From: Deltaproteobacteria bacterium
GTDB lineage: Bacteria > Desulfobacterota > DSM-4660 > Desulfatiglandales > HGW-15
Direction: 5' to 3'
Length of the DNA stretch: 49,283 bases
Assembly (NCBI GenBank): GCA_019308745.1
Contig: JAFDHO010000030.1
Span: 1-49,283, forward strand
How positions within the stretch are numbered: the first letter of the stretch is position 1; every line of letters begins with the position of its first letter. The notes under the pieces are model-generated. The model saw only the letters and a program-made list of their open reading frames with translations, had not been told where the DNA came from and ran no database searches. A program made the position numbers and the translations under genes. Positions 35,986 through 45,922 of this stretch are shown here, piece by piece.

Positions 35986-36498
35986 TCATTCAGGCCTGGC
36001 CCGGACTTTACCACAAAGAAGGTTAATGGTCTCTGTAAGAAATGTGAGGAACAGGAAGAAGGAGCCTAGCACCATGACCACATATATGTATGCGAAGGGT
36101 GCGTTCAGCATGGTAGGAGAGGTCCAGTGTTCCTTGAAGGCGGTCCAGGTCATCACTGATGCCTGCCACAAAAGGACCAGGGTAAATATCGTGGCCAGGG
36201 TAGAGGTCAGGATATTGGCGGCCCGCCCTATTTTCCGCCCGAACACATCCACCAGGAAAGTCACCCTGATATGCATCCCTTGTTGTAGGGCGTAGGCTGT
36301 CCCGAGAAAGATAATATACAGGAAAAGGTAGGTTGAGATCTCAGTAACCCATATGCTTGGTCTGTTGAAGAAGTATCTCAGAATGACGTCAATGAATATT
36401 GCGATAGTGATAAAGAGAAGAATAAGACCTGCCAGTGAGGCACATAGGCTGTTGAGTCTCGTGACGGTTTGTCGAATCGAACGGGTTTCTTCTTCCAT
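35986..36498 (-). CDS. dctQ: TRAP transporter small permease DctQ
   Basis: Four-helix small membrane subunit of the TRAP importer. The 170-residue protein has four hydrophobic segments and the typical RYFFNRPSIWVTEISTYLFLY and GMHIRVTFL stretches. The ATG at 36498 has GGGATTATGAT upstream; the frame upstream to 36576 has no family similarity. It lies between dctP and dctM. Confidence 0.92.
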   Translation of the reverse strand: MEEETRSIRQTVTRLNSLCASLAGLILLFITIAIFIDVILRYFFNRPSIWVTEISTYLFLYIIFLGTAYALQQGMHIRVTFLVDVFGRKIGRAANILTSTLATIFTLVLLWQASVMTWTAFKEHWTSPTMLNAPFAYIYVVMVLGSFFLFLTFLTETINLLCGKVRARPE

Positions 36499-36623
36499 AT
36501 CATAATCCCATAGGAGTGAAGTCCCTCCGGCATGGACCGGGGGCATCCTGGCGAAGGCGAGTGAAATGGAGGCCACCAGGGATCTGACACGCGTAAAGCC
36601 CTGATGGCCTTCATCGGTTCTGA

Positions 36624-37643
36624 TTACCTGTCCCTATAGGGCTCCAGTATATCTATGAACCTGTTGCCTATTGTTCCTGCTATCTTTCTTACTTCCGGGT
36701 AGAGTGCATGGGCATCTTTCAGATAAAGGGCTTTTTCCTCCGGAGAGAGTTTGTAGATCTTGCCTCCCTTGGAGATGATATCTTTCTTGAGGAAATCATA
36801 GTACTTCAGGGTCTCCCGGTAGGTCCACGGCTTGATATCTCTTATCCCCTGCAGAAAAATACCCCTATCCTCATCGGTCAATGCCCTCCATTTCTTCAAG
36901 TTCATGGTCACCACCTCGGCATTGTTGCTGAAACCCGTGTCAACAATGAAGGGGGCGACTTCATAGAGCTTCAGTCCATAGACGATGTCCCAGATCAACA
37001 TGTATCCGTCAATAACTCCCCTCTGGAGGGCCAGATAAAGCTCTACTGGTGGGAGGAATATGGGGCTCGCTCCCCATTTTTTCCCTAGGGTTGACTGCCA
37101 TCGACCGGCCAGCCTCATCTTCTCACCCTTCCAATCAGAGGGACGCTTGAGAAATTTCCTCTTGTGGGGAAAGATACAAGAGCCGCTGTACTGGATGAAA
37201 AGGGGATGGATGTTCTTCTTTTCAAACAGCTCGGTCATTTTCGGCATAACGGCTTCCTGCATGTCCAGAAATTTGTCCAGCCTGTAGGCCCCGTATATCT
37301 CAAAGATGCTCAGTTCGGGGATCTTGCCCGTGACAAAGGATACTGGGCCTGTTGAGATATCGGCGATACCCCTGCCAACAGCATCAACGAACTGGGGCTT
37401 CTTGATGAGAGAAGTCCCATAGAAGTATTTGAAAACGACCCTGCCGTTGGTCTTCTCCTGCACAAAATCACCAAGCCTTTTGATGGTCCTTGCCTTCATG
37501 TCGCCCGGGGGATTGTCGATGCCGCACTTGAGCACCATAGGATCCTGCTCGCTGTAGGCAAATGCCAACCCGGAGAATAGAAACGATAAGAAAACCAAGG
37601 GCACAACAAGGGCTAAAACCGGTTTGCAGAATAACGTTCTCAT
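36624..37643 (-). CDS. dctP: TRAP transporter solute-binding protein DctP
   Basis: Periplasmic substrate-binding protein. The 339-residue product starts at ATG 37643 (GAGGAGGGG upstream) with a signal peptide, MRTLFCKPVLALVVPLVFL to about AFAYS. The mature part has the DctP pattern: VQEKTNGRVVFKYFYG, VDAVGRGIADI, KMRLAGRWQSTLGKKWGASPIFLPPVELYLALQRGVIDG, where the Arg of MRLAG normally contacts a carboxylate. This supports an organic acid ligand; an aromatic carboxylate is inferred from the operon. Confidence 0.93.
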   Translation of the reverse strand: MRTLFCKPVLALVVPLVFLSFLFSGLAFAYSEQDPMVLKCGIDNPPGDMKARTIKRLGDFVQEKTNGRVVFKYFYGTSLIKKPQFVDAVGRGIADISTGPVSFVTGKIPELSIFEIYGAYRLDKFLDMQEAVMPKMTELFEKKNIHPLFIQYSGSCIFPHKRKFLKRPSDWKGEKMRLAGRWQSTLGKKWGASPIFLPPVELYLALQRGVIDGYMLIWDIVYGLKLYEVAPFIVDTGFSNNAEVVTMNLKKWRALTDEDRGIFLQGIRDIKPWTYRETLKYYDFLKKDIISKGGKIYKLSPEEKALYLKDAHALYPEVRKIAGTIGNRFIDILEPYRDR

Positions 37644-37738
37644 AATCCCCTCCTCGTAAATGTTAACGTTTTTGGAACCTTGTGCCACGATGATTATCGA
37701 GACCGCCATCTGACTCGGTATCTGTCTTTTGTTCCCGA

Positions 37739-38758
37739 TCAGATGCGGACCAACCCCTTACTCCGGGCATTCTCACAGTATATCTTGTCCTTCTCCTCCT
37801 TGCTGATGGGCAGACCCTCTACGAACTGCATGGATTCCCGGGTATCTTCATAGGGGTAATCCGTGCCCAGGAGTATCCTGTCAATGCCCATCTCTTCCCT
37901 GGTACACATGAAGGCCGCCCTGGAGAACCGGCCGCTCGTCGTCACGAATACGTTATCCCTCAGATATTCGCTTGGCGTCCTTTCAAGGCCAGGACCTGTC
38001 CCTGGATCAAAGGACTTGAGGTACCCCCAGTCTATTCTTTTCAGGAGAAATGGCAGTGCTTCCCCGAAGTGTCCGAGTATGAAGGTAAGCCGCGGATACC
38101 TGTCGAACGTGCCACCCAAAATGAGTCTCAACATGCACATGGCCGTCTCAAACCCGAACCCGAAGGCAGGTCCGGCAAGGGAAAGCCCGTAGGCCCTCAG
38201 CGCCTCAATGGCGGGGATGGTGGGATGGAGATAGATAGGAGCGGCTAACTTCTCGGCCCGCTCCAGAATTGGCCGGTACCTGATATCATCGAGGTAACTG
38301 TCCCCGTAATTAGAATGGGTGTTCCATCCCACAAAGCCGAGCTCGGTTACCGCCCTTTCAAGCTCGTCGGCGGCCCCTTCGGGATCCTTTGGATTGAGCG
38401 CGACAAAACCCATGAACCTCCCCGGATATCTCTTGATGACTTCGGCCAGGGCATCGTTGCTCCTTCTTGCCAGGGCCATTCCGGCCTCCGGCTCCAGTTG
38501 CTCGATCCCTGGTGCTGATAGACTGAGCACCTGCATGTCCACTCCGCATTCATCCATGACAGAGAGCCTGCCTTCCCCCAAGTCCAGGAGTTTTCCCATG
38601 AGGGTCTCGGGAAAGGGCTGTCCCACTTCCGCGAAATACCAGAGCCGGTGACCCCCGATTGTCTTGTCTTCTCTGATACGGGGATAGTCCCTGTTTCCCC
38701 TCAATGCCTTCAGATAGTCCTCTGTGTAGAAGTGTGCCTCAAAATCGATTCTTCTCAT
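37739..38758 (-). CDS. Amidohydrolase-family decarboxylase (gamma-resorcylate decarboxylase-like)
   Basis: TIM-barrel protein of the amidohydrolase-2/ACMSD family, which contains non-oxidative decarboxylases of hydroxybenzoates. The 339-residue product has the metal ligands Glu 7 and His 9 (DFEAHF), His 178 (YLHPTIP), His 230 (LGHFGEALPF) and Asp 300 (LLGTDYPYED), the set used by such decarboxylases. Its start overlaps the stop of the preceding Mo/W oxidoreductase gene in an ATGA, so the two are coupled. In this operon a role in removing the carboxyl group of gallate or another trihydroxybenzoate is plausible; a hydrolase of a ring-cleavage product cannot be excluded. Confidence 0.85.
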   Translation of the reverse strand: MRRIDFEAHFYTEDYLKALRGNRDYPRIREDKTIGGHRLWYFAEVGQPFPETLMGKLLDLGEGRLSVMDECGVDMQVLSLSAPGIEQLEPEAGMALARRSNDALAEVIKRYPGRFMGFVALNPKDPEGAADELERAVTELGFVGWNTHSNYGDSYLDDIRYRPILERAEKLAAPIYLHPTIPAIEALRAYGLSLAGPAFGFGFETAMCMLRLILGGTFDRYPRLTFILGHFGEALPFLLKRIDWGYLKSFDPGTGPGLERTPSEYLRDNVFVTTSGRFSRAAFMCTREEMGIDRILLGTDYPYEDTRESMQFVEGLPISKEEKDKIYCENARSKGLVRI

Positions 38759-40923
38759 TTATGCCTTTCTCCTGTTCTCATTGCTTTCTCCACCTGGCAG
38801 ATGAGCGATTTGAACCCGGGGAAACCGGAGATGGGATCCAGATAATCCGGATCAATCAGCCTGTTGACTTCGGGCTCGCTGTAGCCGTGAAAGATGTTTA
38901 TCACACCGGGCGGAACCATCTCGGTAATGTTTGCCTTGACCCTCACGGAATTCCTGGGAGTTGACAAGAGGACTTCATCCCCCTGGGACAGGTTCCTCTC
39001 CTTCGCATCCCTCGGGTTGATATCCAGCATGGGCTCCGGCCTAAGTCTCTTGGTCCAGGGGAGCCTAAAGGTCCTGGAGTGAATGAACATGGGCAGCCTG
39101 GCCCCTGTTGTGAGTATCAAGGGGTAGTCTGAGCACAACTCGGGGGTGGAAACGAGGCTCAGCCGTGATTCCCGAAAAGTGGGCAAGGGATCCAGATCCT
39201 CCTCTTTCAATATTGTGGAGGCAAACTCCATCTTTCCAGAGGGGGTGGGAAAGCCTCTCTCCTCATACTTCTTGTAACGGATCTTTGGTACGTCCTTGAG
39301 CATCATTCCCTTGGGATGACCTTTGAGCTCCTCCAGCCTGATCCCCGTCGGCTCGAGGATCCAATCAACATTGGCCTCGTAGCCTTGCTGCATCAATGGA
39401 TCATCCGGGGCAATTCTCTTTGCCAGGTCGAAGATGATGTCCGCATCGGATCTGGACTCCCCCAGGGGCTTGATCACCGGGGTAGTCCACATGACATACT
39501 TCTCCGGATAGAACTTCAGTTCGCTCCTCTCAAAGGAGGTGCATGCGGGGAGCACAATGTCGGCCACCTTGCACGTGTCGGTCATAAAGAGGTCCACATT
39601 GACCATGAAATCCAACTTCTTGAGACTCTGGAGCATGAAATCAGAACCGGGCCACATACGGTAATTCATTCCAAAGGCCACGAGGCCACGTATTGGGTAA
39701 GGCTCCGGGTTTTGAATTTGAAAAGGCAGGTGCATGGCTTGGGCCTCGGCTATCATTCCCGACCAGATAGGGTACTTGTCTTGCGCCATCCTGGGGGCCA
39801 TCTCCGACCACGGTCTCGACTGTTCGTACTCGTACTGGCGGCTGCCGACCCCTGCTGACATGTAGAGATACGTGTCTGGGCTGACCACGTTCCCCCCTTC
39901 CCGATCAAAGTTTCCGGTGAGACCCACCAGGGCTATCAAGGCTCTGTGGTTCTGGACCCCGTTCGTATGATGCACCGTGGGGCTGGCACTTGTCATCAGG
40001 GCCGCAGGTTTCGTGGTGGCATAAAGCCTGGCAGCCTCCCTTATGAGCCGGGAAGAAACCCCCGTGACCTTCTCCGTCTCCTCCGGACTGAATTGTTGCA
40101 CGTAGGCCCGATACTCTTCAAAGCCCAGGGTCCAGTTTTCCACGAAGTCCATGTCAAAGAGTTCCTCTTCTATGATCACATTGGCCATTCCGTGCGCCAG
40201 GGCCCCGGACGTTCCAGGGCGTATGCGGAGGTGGATGTCGGCATGGGCCGTCAGGGGGGTGATCAATGGTCCCACCTCGATAATCTTCATTCCCCTCTCC
40301 CGGGCATCCAGAAGCCTGCGAATCGCCGACGGGTTAGAATAAAAGGGATTCTTGCTCCACACCAGCAAGCACCTGGTCTTCCCAATTTCCGGGTCCCCGA
40401 AACCGCCATAGGTCAATTCTGATGCGACAACGGTGGCCGTGTGACAGGTGCTTGATTCCGTGCAGTAATTGGGCGAGCCAAAGCTATGGGCCAGTCTCTT
40501 CACAAAAGGTCTCATCCATTTGGAATAGCCCACGTAAAAGGCCACGGTTTCGGGTCCCGACTCCTCCTTGATCCTGTTCAATGTCTCCCCGATCCTGTCC
40601 ATGGCCTCATCCCAGGATATGGGTTCAAACCGGCCTGAGCCCTGCTCGCCCGTCCTCAGGAGCGGGGTCTTCAGGCGATCCTTGTGGTATATGTACTGCC
40701 GGCTCGCCGCTCCCTTTGGGCAAAGCGTTCCCGCGCTGTGGGGGTGGCTCTTGGTTCCCTCCACCTTTATGATAACGCCGTCCTTCACGTAAGCGTCTAT
40801 GCCGCAATGGGATCCGGGATTACAAATGGAACATATGGTGTGCCGAACCTCGATATCCGGATTTCCAACTTTCGCCCCCTTGCTTCCGCCCTCAATTTGA
40901 TGATTGGGGGTCGTTCTTCCCAT
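38755..40923 (-). CDS. Molybdopterin oxidoreductase, Mo/W-bisPGD family (operon copy)
   Basis: Close paralogue of the 24589-26724 gene, here inside the aromatic operon. In the 722-residue protein the [4Fe-4S] motif is Cys 31, 34, 40 and 68: the third spacing (CSICNPGSHC) is two residues longer than in the paralogue. The likely Mo/W ligand is Cys 160 in SPNYCTESSTC. No Tat signal. The ATG at 40923 has GGAGGAG upstream; the frame to 40947 adds only a non-family leader. It is 95 bp after the transhydroxylase beta gene and overlaps the decarboxylase gene, so a redox or hydroxylation step on the same aromatic substrates is likely; the reaction is unknown. Confidence 0.87.
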   Translation of the reverse strand: MGRTTPNHQIEGGSKGAKVGNPDIEVRHTICSICNPGSHCGIDAYVKDGVIIKVEGTKSHPHSAGTLCPKGAASRQYIYHKDRLKTPLLRTGEQGSGRFEPISWDEAMDRIGETLNRIKEESGPETVAFYVGYSKWMRPFVKRLAHSFGSPNYCTESSTCHTATVVASELTYGGFGDPEIGKTRCLLVWSKNPFYSNPSAIRRLLDARERGMKIIEVGPLITPLTAHADIHLRIRPGTSGALAHGMANVIIEEELFDMDFVENWTLGFEEYRAYVQQFSPEETEKVTGVSSRLIREAARLYATTKPAALMTSASPTVHHTNGVQNHRALIALVGLTGNFDREGGNVVSPDTYLYMSAGVGSRQYEYEQSRPWSEMAPRMAQDKYPIWSGMIAEAQAMHLPFQIQNPEPYPIRGLVAFGMNYRMWPGSDFMLQSLKKLDFMVNVDLFMTDTCKVADIVLPACTSFERSELKFYPEKYVMWTTPVIKPLGESRSDADIIFDLAKRIAPDDPLMQQGYEANVDWILEPTGIRLEELKGHPKGMMLKDVPKIRYKKYEERGFPTPSGKMEFASTILKEEDLDPLPTFRESRLSLVSTPELCSDYPLILTTGARLPMFIHSRTFRLPWTKRLRPEPMLDINPRDAKERNLSQGDEVLLSTPRNSVRVKANITEMVPPGVINIFHGYSEPEVNRLIDPDYLDPISGFPGFKSLICQVEKAMRTGERHK

Positions 40924-41018
40924 GGATCTCTCCTCCGGTTTTCCCAACGGCTACCATGTCCCCTGATTGTTCCTGATCAAGCGGGAGACATCCCATCCAC
41001 CGATACCCACTTCGTTCC

Positions 41019-41867
41019 TCATCCACCCTGCAGCATGATGGTCCCGAGGTTTAGACTCCCTTGCAGTTCAACCTCGATGATCTTCTTCTGACAATCCTTA
41101 TATGTTATTTCGATGGTGTAGTTGCCGCTGCCTTCTTCCAGATTATCGATCTTGAAGTCTCCGTAGTTATCTGTCCTTGTCTCCTGGTGATTTCCTCGCC
41201 CTTGTCTCAATAGAACCCGCGCCCCTTCTGCACAATCGACCACTCCGTCCTTTTCAAAGGCAACGCTGCCCCCTATGAAGCATCGAGAATAGCGATAGAG
41301 GTTTTTGTAGAGCACCCTCGGACTGGTTCGGTATTCAGGGTGGAAGGGCTCCAGTCCTTCCCTCTCAATGAGCTTTTCCACCTCCTCCTCACCCGCCTTG
41401 AATGCCTTCAAGGCCCCGGTCGGGCATGCCTGAACACACCTCGGTTCCTTCCAGCCACCGTCCAGGAGGTGGGCACAAAAGGTGCATTTCTGGGGGATGT
41501 CCCTTTCATCGTTCCACCATATGGCGCCGTAGGGGCAGGACTTCGGGATATCCCTCTGGCCTTTGGCCCTGTCCGGGTCAATGATGACGATCCCGTCATC
41601 CCTCTTGTAGACTGCCCCGCCCTTCGAGGCCCTGATACAGGGCGCACTCTCACAGTGCATGCAAGGAACGGGGAGATACGCCACATCTATGAGAGGGAAT
41701 TGCCCCCTCTCCTTTCGCTTGATATCCATCCATCGTTGTCCGTGAAGGGTTTGAGAAGCCGAATAGCCCGGCCACTCATTTCCCACAAATTCGTCCTTGC
41801 AGGACAAGAAGCAGTTGTTGCAGTCCTCGCACTTTTCCACGTCTATTATCATATACCAGCCGTTCAT
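41019..41867 (-). CDS. Transhydroxylase-type iron-sulfur subunit (beta)
   Basis: Electron-transfer subunit partner of the large subunit at 41864-44833. The 282-residue protein has ferredoxin-type clusters starting with Cys 13, 16, 19 and 23 ([11 protein letters not shown]), then [28 protein letters not shown] and CVQACPTGA, enough for about three [4Fe-4S] sites. The last 75 residues ([21 protein letters not shown] onward) form a transthyretin/carboxypeptidase-regulatory-like beta domain, as in the small subunit of pyrogallol-phloroglucinol transhydroxylase, whose length (about 275) also agrees. The ATG at 41867 overlaps the alpha stop in ATGA; the longer frame to 41978 lies inside the alpha gene. 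Confidence 0.9.
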   Translation of the reverse strand: MNGWYMIIDVEKCEDCNNCFLSCKDEFVGNEWPGYSASQTLHGQRWMDIKRKERGQFPLIDVAYLPVPCMHCESAPCIRASKGGAVYKRDDGIVIIDPDRAKGQRDIPKSCPYGAIWWNDERDIPQKCTFCAHLLDGGWKEPRCVQACPTGALKAFKAGEEEVEKLIEREGLEPFHPEYRTSPRVLYKNLYRYSRCFIGGSVAFEKDGVVDCAEGARVLLRQGRGNHQETRTDNYGDFKIDNLEEGSGNYTIEITYKDCQKKIIEVELQGSLNLGTIMLQGG

Positions 41868-44833
41868 TCTGAGCCCTCCGCCATTTCCCATTTTTCCACC
41901 TCCACAAGGCAGGAATTTGCTGCCATGGCGTGGGATTTTCTTATCATCGTCCTGCTCGGGGTCAACTGGTTGATACACCCCCCCCGATCCACGGAAGACC
42001 CGGGTTCTCCCAAGGGGTCATAGTTGGCAGAGGATTCATAGGAATGGACAGTGCCTGGAGGAACCCTCTCCGTGACCTGGGCCGCACAGATCACGGCCCC
42101 CCTGTCATTGAAGACCTTGACAAGATCGTTGTGCCCTATCCTCCTTTTCTCTGCGTCTTTGGGGTTGATTCTTATGATCCAGTAATAGTATCCGTTAACC
42201 AGCACCCGGTGGTCTTTGATGTCGTTGATCGTGCTGTCCTTTCCGTCTCCCATGGTGTGAAAGCTAAAACGGGGATGGGGGGAGATCATCTGCAGGGGGT
42301 ACCTATCGTAGAGATCTTTGCTATGATGACCTTCCCATGAGGGGATATACTTGCTGATAGGCGGCCTCTCCGGATCTTCGGGGTCAAAGCGTTTAAGGCT
42401 GGAGCATTCAAACTCGATCTTTCCCGATTGGGTCTGAAGCCCCATTCCGAACTTCTCCGTGTAGTCCGCCGGCAGTGGAGCAAGTTCCGGTGTGTCCTTC
42501 GGCCTGCCCTCGGCGAACCATCGATAGGATACCGGGTCTCTCAGCTCCTCGGGAGGAGGAGGGATGACAAAATATCCCTTCCTTAGAAACTCCTTCCAAG
42601 ATATATGCTTTGGCAGGTCTGTTGCGTCAAAGAGCCGCTTACACCAGTCAAGTTCGGTGACCCCCTCGGAAAAGGGGGCCGAAAGCCCAAGCCTCTTGGC
42701 TATTTCCAGAAAGATCTGAAAATCAGACTTGGACTCCCCCAGGGGCTCGATGCACTTGTGTTGTAGGACCGCCACCCGGTGATTGCATTGTGTGAAGCTG
42801 TGCTGGATGTAGCCCCCGCAATTGGCAAATTCGCTGATATCCCACCTCTCGAAACTCGTACAGGCCGGGAGCACAATATCCGCAAACCTTGCCTCTCCTT
42901 CGAACCATATGGACTGGTTTACCACACATTCCAGATTATCCGACCTGTAAGCCCGTGCGTAGCGATTCGTATCCGACATGGTACCAAAGTGTGACCCCCC
43001 GTACTTGTAATACAACTTCACGGAAGCATATCCTGGAGCCGGATATTCGAACTTCAAGAACTGTCCCTCAATGGTCTTTGGATCCGTGGGGTATCCTTCA
43101 CACTCCCCCTCCAGTATGGCTTCGGGTATCCTCAGCCTTGGAACCCTCTGATAAACCGTGTTGACGGTGGCCAGTTGCGGCATCCGCTGATACAGGTTTA
43201 CGGCTAATGCCGTGCCCTCCAGGTCCCCGGAAAGGCCTCCCTCTGCGTAACCCGGAAAAAAGAAACTTGTATCCACCGGTGTGCCCTGTTGCATGCAACC
43301 CATGTTGATACCGGGCTTACCAAGCCCCTGCATTGCCATGAGACAAACCATGGATCGAGCCCACTCATTTCCCGTTGCACAGCGGCAGGCGCTCCCGAAT
43401 CCAATGATCCCGCCAGCAGCAAGATAGGTCCTCTTTGTCCCCCATTCCCTTGCCAGGGCTCTGACATCTTTTGCAGGAATCCCCGATTCCCCTTCCTGCC
43501 ACTCCGGCGTCTTGGGGACACCGTCTTCCTTCCCGAGGATATAGTCCCTCCATTTTTCGAACCCCACTGTCCTCTCTTTCACGTAGTCCTTGTCGTAAAG
43601 GCCTTCGGTGATCCAGACATAGGCGATCGCAAGGGCCAATGCGTTGCCCGTTGCCGGCCTCGGGGCCAACCATTTACCTCCAAGGAGGGCGGCCGTGTGG
43701 TTGTAATAGGGGTCTATGTGGACCATTTTGATCCCCAGTTCTTTCAACCATTGGCGGCGAATGGTGCCTTCAAAGGCACCGTAGACGCCGCTGGTAGCCT
43801 CGGGATCGCTGGACCAAAAGACCACCATTTCACAGTTCTTCACGCAATCCTCGACCGTGCCGTAGGTCTCTCCCCCTCCCAGGCGCATGCTGTGACCCCA
43901 ATGATGCATGGCCCCCCAGTACCATCCTTCCCAGCTGTCAGGGTTGTGCACCACGGGAGTAAACCCGATGGAGTTGAAAAACCTGATCCTTGCACTCAAC
44001 CAGTACCCCAGGATGCCCCAGGTGTGGTGAGAACCGCTGCCGTTCAGGATGGCACCGGGGCCGTATTCCCGTTTCACCCTCTTGATTTCTTCGGCCACCA
44101 TGTCGAGGGCCTCCTCCCAGGTTATCCTCTCGTAACCTGAGATTCCCCTGTTCCCGCAGTTCCTCTTGCCTGATGGATCGAAGTCCACCCTCTTCATGGG
44201 ATAGAGTAACCTATCCTTGGAGTAGATCATGGATTTCCAGGCCAGGGTGTGGGGCGAAACCGTTGTCTTGCGGGGAGGAGTGAAGGATCTTCCCCTCGCC
44301 TTGATGGTCCAAGGCCGGGCGTCTCTCTCATCGAAATCTATGGGCGTAATCCTTATGATCCTGTTGTCCTTTACGTATACAAAGACCGGGCCTCCGTTGG
44401 TGTTGCTGGTGTATCTCTTGACCCCGCCCCCCATGTCCGTTCCGTATTCCAGTCCTGCTGTGAGCAGGAGACTGAGGGTCTCCATGAACCAGGAGGTCAA
44501 CTCGTCCGGGCCCTCAAGCCCGAGTTGAAAATTCTTCATGGCACTGATCTGCTCGAGCTGATCTCTGCCCGGTTTCATGAGCCTCGCGGCCAACACGGCA
44601 TTTCTGTAGATTATCGTGATGTCCGGATTGGCGTGGATCCCGCTCTTAGAGGTGACCGATCCATCCCTGAATGTGAAATACCTTCCCGCGGAATTGTCCT
44701 TGACCTTTATTTGCGCCGTGAAATTCTTTTCCTTGAGACGTTCCCTGAAAGAAGGATGCCTCTTTGCGACGCGCTTTATCATTTTGTCTATAGCATAGAG
44801 AACTATTGAGAACTGTGTCCTTTCAAAGGCCAT
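41864..44833 (-). CDS. Pyrogallol-phloroglucinol transhydroxylase-like alpha subunit with N-terminal SCP2-like domain
   Basis: Molybdopterin enzyme of the DMSO-reductase superfamily that would move a hydroxyl group on trihydroxybenzenes. In the 989-residue protein residues 1 to about 122 look like an SCP2 sterol-carrier fold ([40 protein letters not shown]); this is extra to the known enzyme. From about 125 on it follows the transhydroxylase layout ([34 protein letters not shown]), with no N-terminal Fe-S motif. His 269, Asp 299, Ser 300 and Tyr 529 equal the catalytic His144, Asp174, Mo-ligand Ser175 and Tyr404 of the Pelobacter enzyme, as I remember them, each plus 125. ATG 44833 has GGAGGGGG upstream. 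Coupled to beta by ATGA. Confidence 0.88.
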   Translation of the reverse strand: MAFERTQFSIVLYAIDKMIKRVAKRHPSFRERLKEKNFTAQIKVKDNSAGRYFTFRDGSVTSKSGIHANPDITIIYRNAVLAARLMKPGRDQLEQISAMKNFQLGLEGPDELTSWFMETLSLLLTAGLEYGTDMGGGVKRYTSNTNGGPVFVYVKDNRIIRITPIDFDERDARPWTIKARGRSFTPPRKTTVSPHTLAWKSMIYSKDRLLYPMKRVDFDPSGKRNCGNRGISGYERITWEEALDMVAEEIKRVKREYGPGAILNGSGSHHTWGILGYWLSARIRFFNSIGFTPVVHNPDSWEGWYWGAMHHWGHSMRLGGGETYGTVEDCVKNCEMVVFWSSDPEATSGVYGAFEGTIRRQWLKELGIKMVHIDPYYNHTAALLGGKWLAPRPATGNALALAIAYVWITEGLYDKDYVKERTVGFEKWRDYILGKEDGVPKTPEWQEGESGIPAKDVRALAREWGTKRTYLAAGGIIGFGSACRCATGNEWARSMVCLMAMQGLGKPGINMGCMQQGTPVDTSFFFPGYAEGGLSGDLEGTALAVNLYQRMPQLATVNTVYQRVPRLRIPEAILEGECEGYPTDPKTIEGQFLKFEYPAPGYASVKLYYKYGGSHFGTMSDTNRYARAYRSDNLECVVNQSIWFEGEARFADIVLPACTSFERWDISEFANCGGYIQHSFTQCNHRVAVLQHKCIEPLGESKSDFQIFLEIAKRLGLSAPFSEGVTELDWCKRLFDATDLPKHISWKEFLRKGYFVIPPPPEELRDPVSYRWFAEGRPKDTPELAPLPADYTEKFGMGLQTQSGKIEFECSSLKRFDPEDPERPPISKYIPSWEGHHSKDLYDRYPLQMISPHPRFSFHTMGDGKDSTINDIKDHRVLVNGYYYWIIRINPKDAEKRRIGHNDLVKVFNDRGAVICAAQVTERVPPGTVHSYESSANYDPLGEPGSSVDRGGCINQLTPSRTMIRKSHAMAANSCLVEVEKWEMAEGSE

Positions 44834-44975
44834 GTACCCCCTCCATTAAGTTGCTTCCTTTCCCTTTTCCCTCCTTTTGGAACTTTCAAAAAGAGATATA
44901 CCATCTATAACAAACCACTGCCTCATAGAAATCCTTATGATCCCGATATATGGGAAGTCTTGTTGATATCCCATT

Positions 44976-45917
44976 TCAGGTATCGATCCCCTTTGTCACC
45001 TCCAGGAGATGCTCTTGAAGCCTCTTCCTGGACCTCTCGACTTCTTCGGGACTCCATTCCTGGAATCCCCGGCCGGTCTTGAAACCCAGTTCGCCATTGC
45101 GGACCTTCTCCTTCAGCAGGGGGGATGGGTCCGGAGAACTCTCAAGGTGTTTCAGGATATAGTCATGGATGGCAAGGACCAAATCCGTTCCCACCATGTC
45201 CGCATTTTCCATGGGTCCCAATACCGGAAGCCTCAGGCCAAACCCGTACTTGACACATTCGTCCACTGTGGCCGCGTCTGCTATGCCCCTTTCAACGATG
45301 GATATGGCCTCTCTCCATAATGCGTGTTGGAGCCTGTTTCCCACAAAGCCCGGGACGTCCTTGTTGACCCTGACCGGATGCTTGCCGACGTCCGTGAGGA
45401 GTTTCATGGTCTTCTCCATCGCCTCCTCGGAAGTATCCCTTCCCCTGATAACTTCCACCAGGGGAATCAGGTAGGGGGGGTTCCAGAAGTGGGTTCCAAG
45501 GATACGCTCCCTCACACGCGCTTTTTGGGCGATCTCCGTTATACTGATTACCGAGGTATTGGTGGCGAGAATGGCGTCAGCAGGGCACAATTCGTCCAGT
45601 TGCCTGAATATCTCCTGTTTCAGTTTCGGGTTCTCGTTGACCGCTTCCACCACGAACCCCGCGCCTTTGGCAGCCTCTTTCAAATCAGTTGTGGGAACCA
45701 CCCTCCCTATGGCCGGCTCAACGTCCTCAAGTCTGCCTATTCCTTTCTGAGCCATGAGTGTCAGGTTATTCCTCATGTTTTCCCTGGCCCTGTCAAGAAG
45801 TCCCTCTTTGACATCCATGAGGCCGACAGTGCAACCGTAAACCGCGAAGATCTGGGCGAGGCCGTGACCCATCAGGCCCGCGCCTATAACAGCTATTTTT
45901 CCCTTCTCTGATGTCAT
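44976..45917 (-). CDS. 3-hydroxyacyl-CoA dehydrogenase-family protein (candidate 3-hydroxy-5-oxohexanoate dehydrogenase)
   Basis: NAD-dependent dehydrogenase. The 313-residue protein has the Rossmann motif GAGLMG (12-17), NTSVISIT (120-127), the catalytic His 143 in GTHFWNPP with Glu 155, and Asn 194 in GNRLQHAL. This is a full single-domain HADH. By sequence it could be 3-hydroxybutyryl-CoA dehydrogenase or an L-carnitine dehydrogenase relative. In the operon, just 5 bp after the SDR gene and near ring-opening and cleavage enzymes, oxidation of the ring-opened hydroxy-oxohexanoate to triacetate is the most economical role; this is inference. Confidence 0.82.
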   Translation of the reverse strand: MTSEKGKIAVIGAGLMGHGLAQIFAVYGCTVGLMDVKEGLLDRARENMRNNLTLMAQKGIGRLEDVEPAIGRVVPTTDLKEAAKGAGFVVEAVNENPKLKQEIFRQLDELCPADAILATNTSVISITEIAQKARVRERILGTHFWNPPYLIPLVEVIRGRDTSEEAMEKTMKLLTDVGKHPVRVNKDVPGFVGNRLQHALWREAISIVERGIADAATVDECVKYGFGLRLPVLGPMENADMVGTDLVLAIHDYILKHLESSPDPSPLLKEKVRNGELGFKTGRGFQEWSPEEVERSRKRLQEHLLEVTKGIDT

Positions 45918-45922
45918 GGCCC

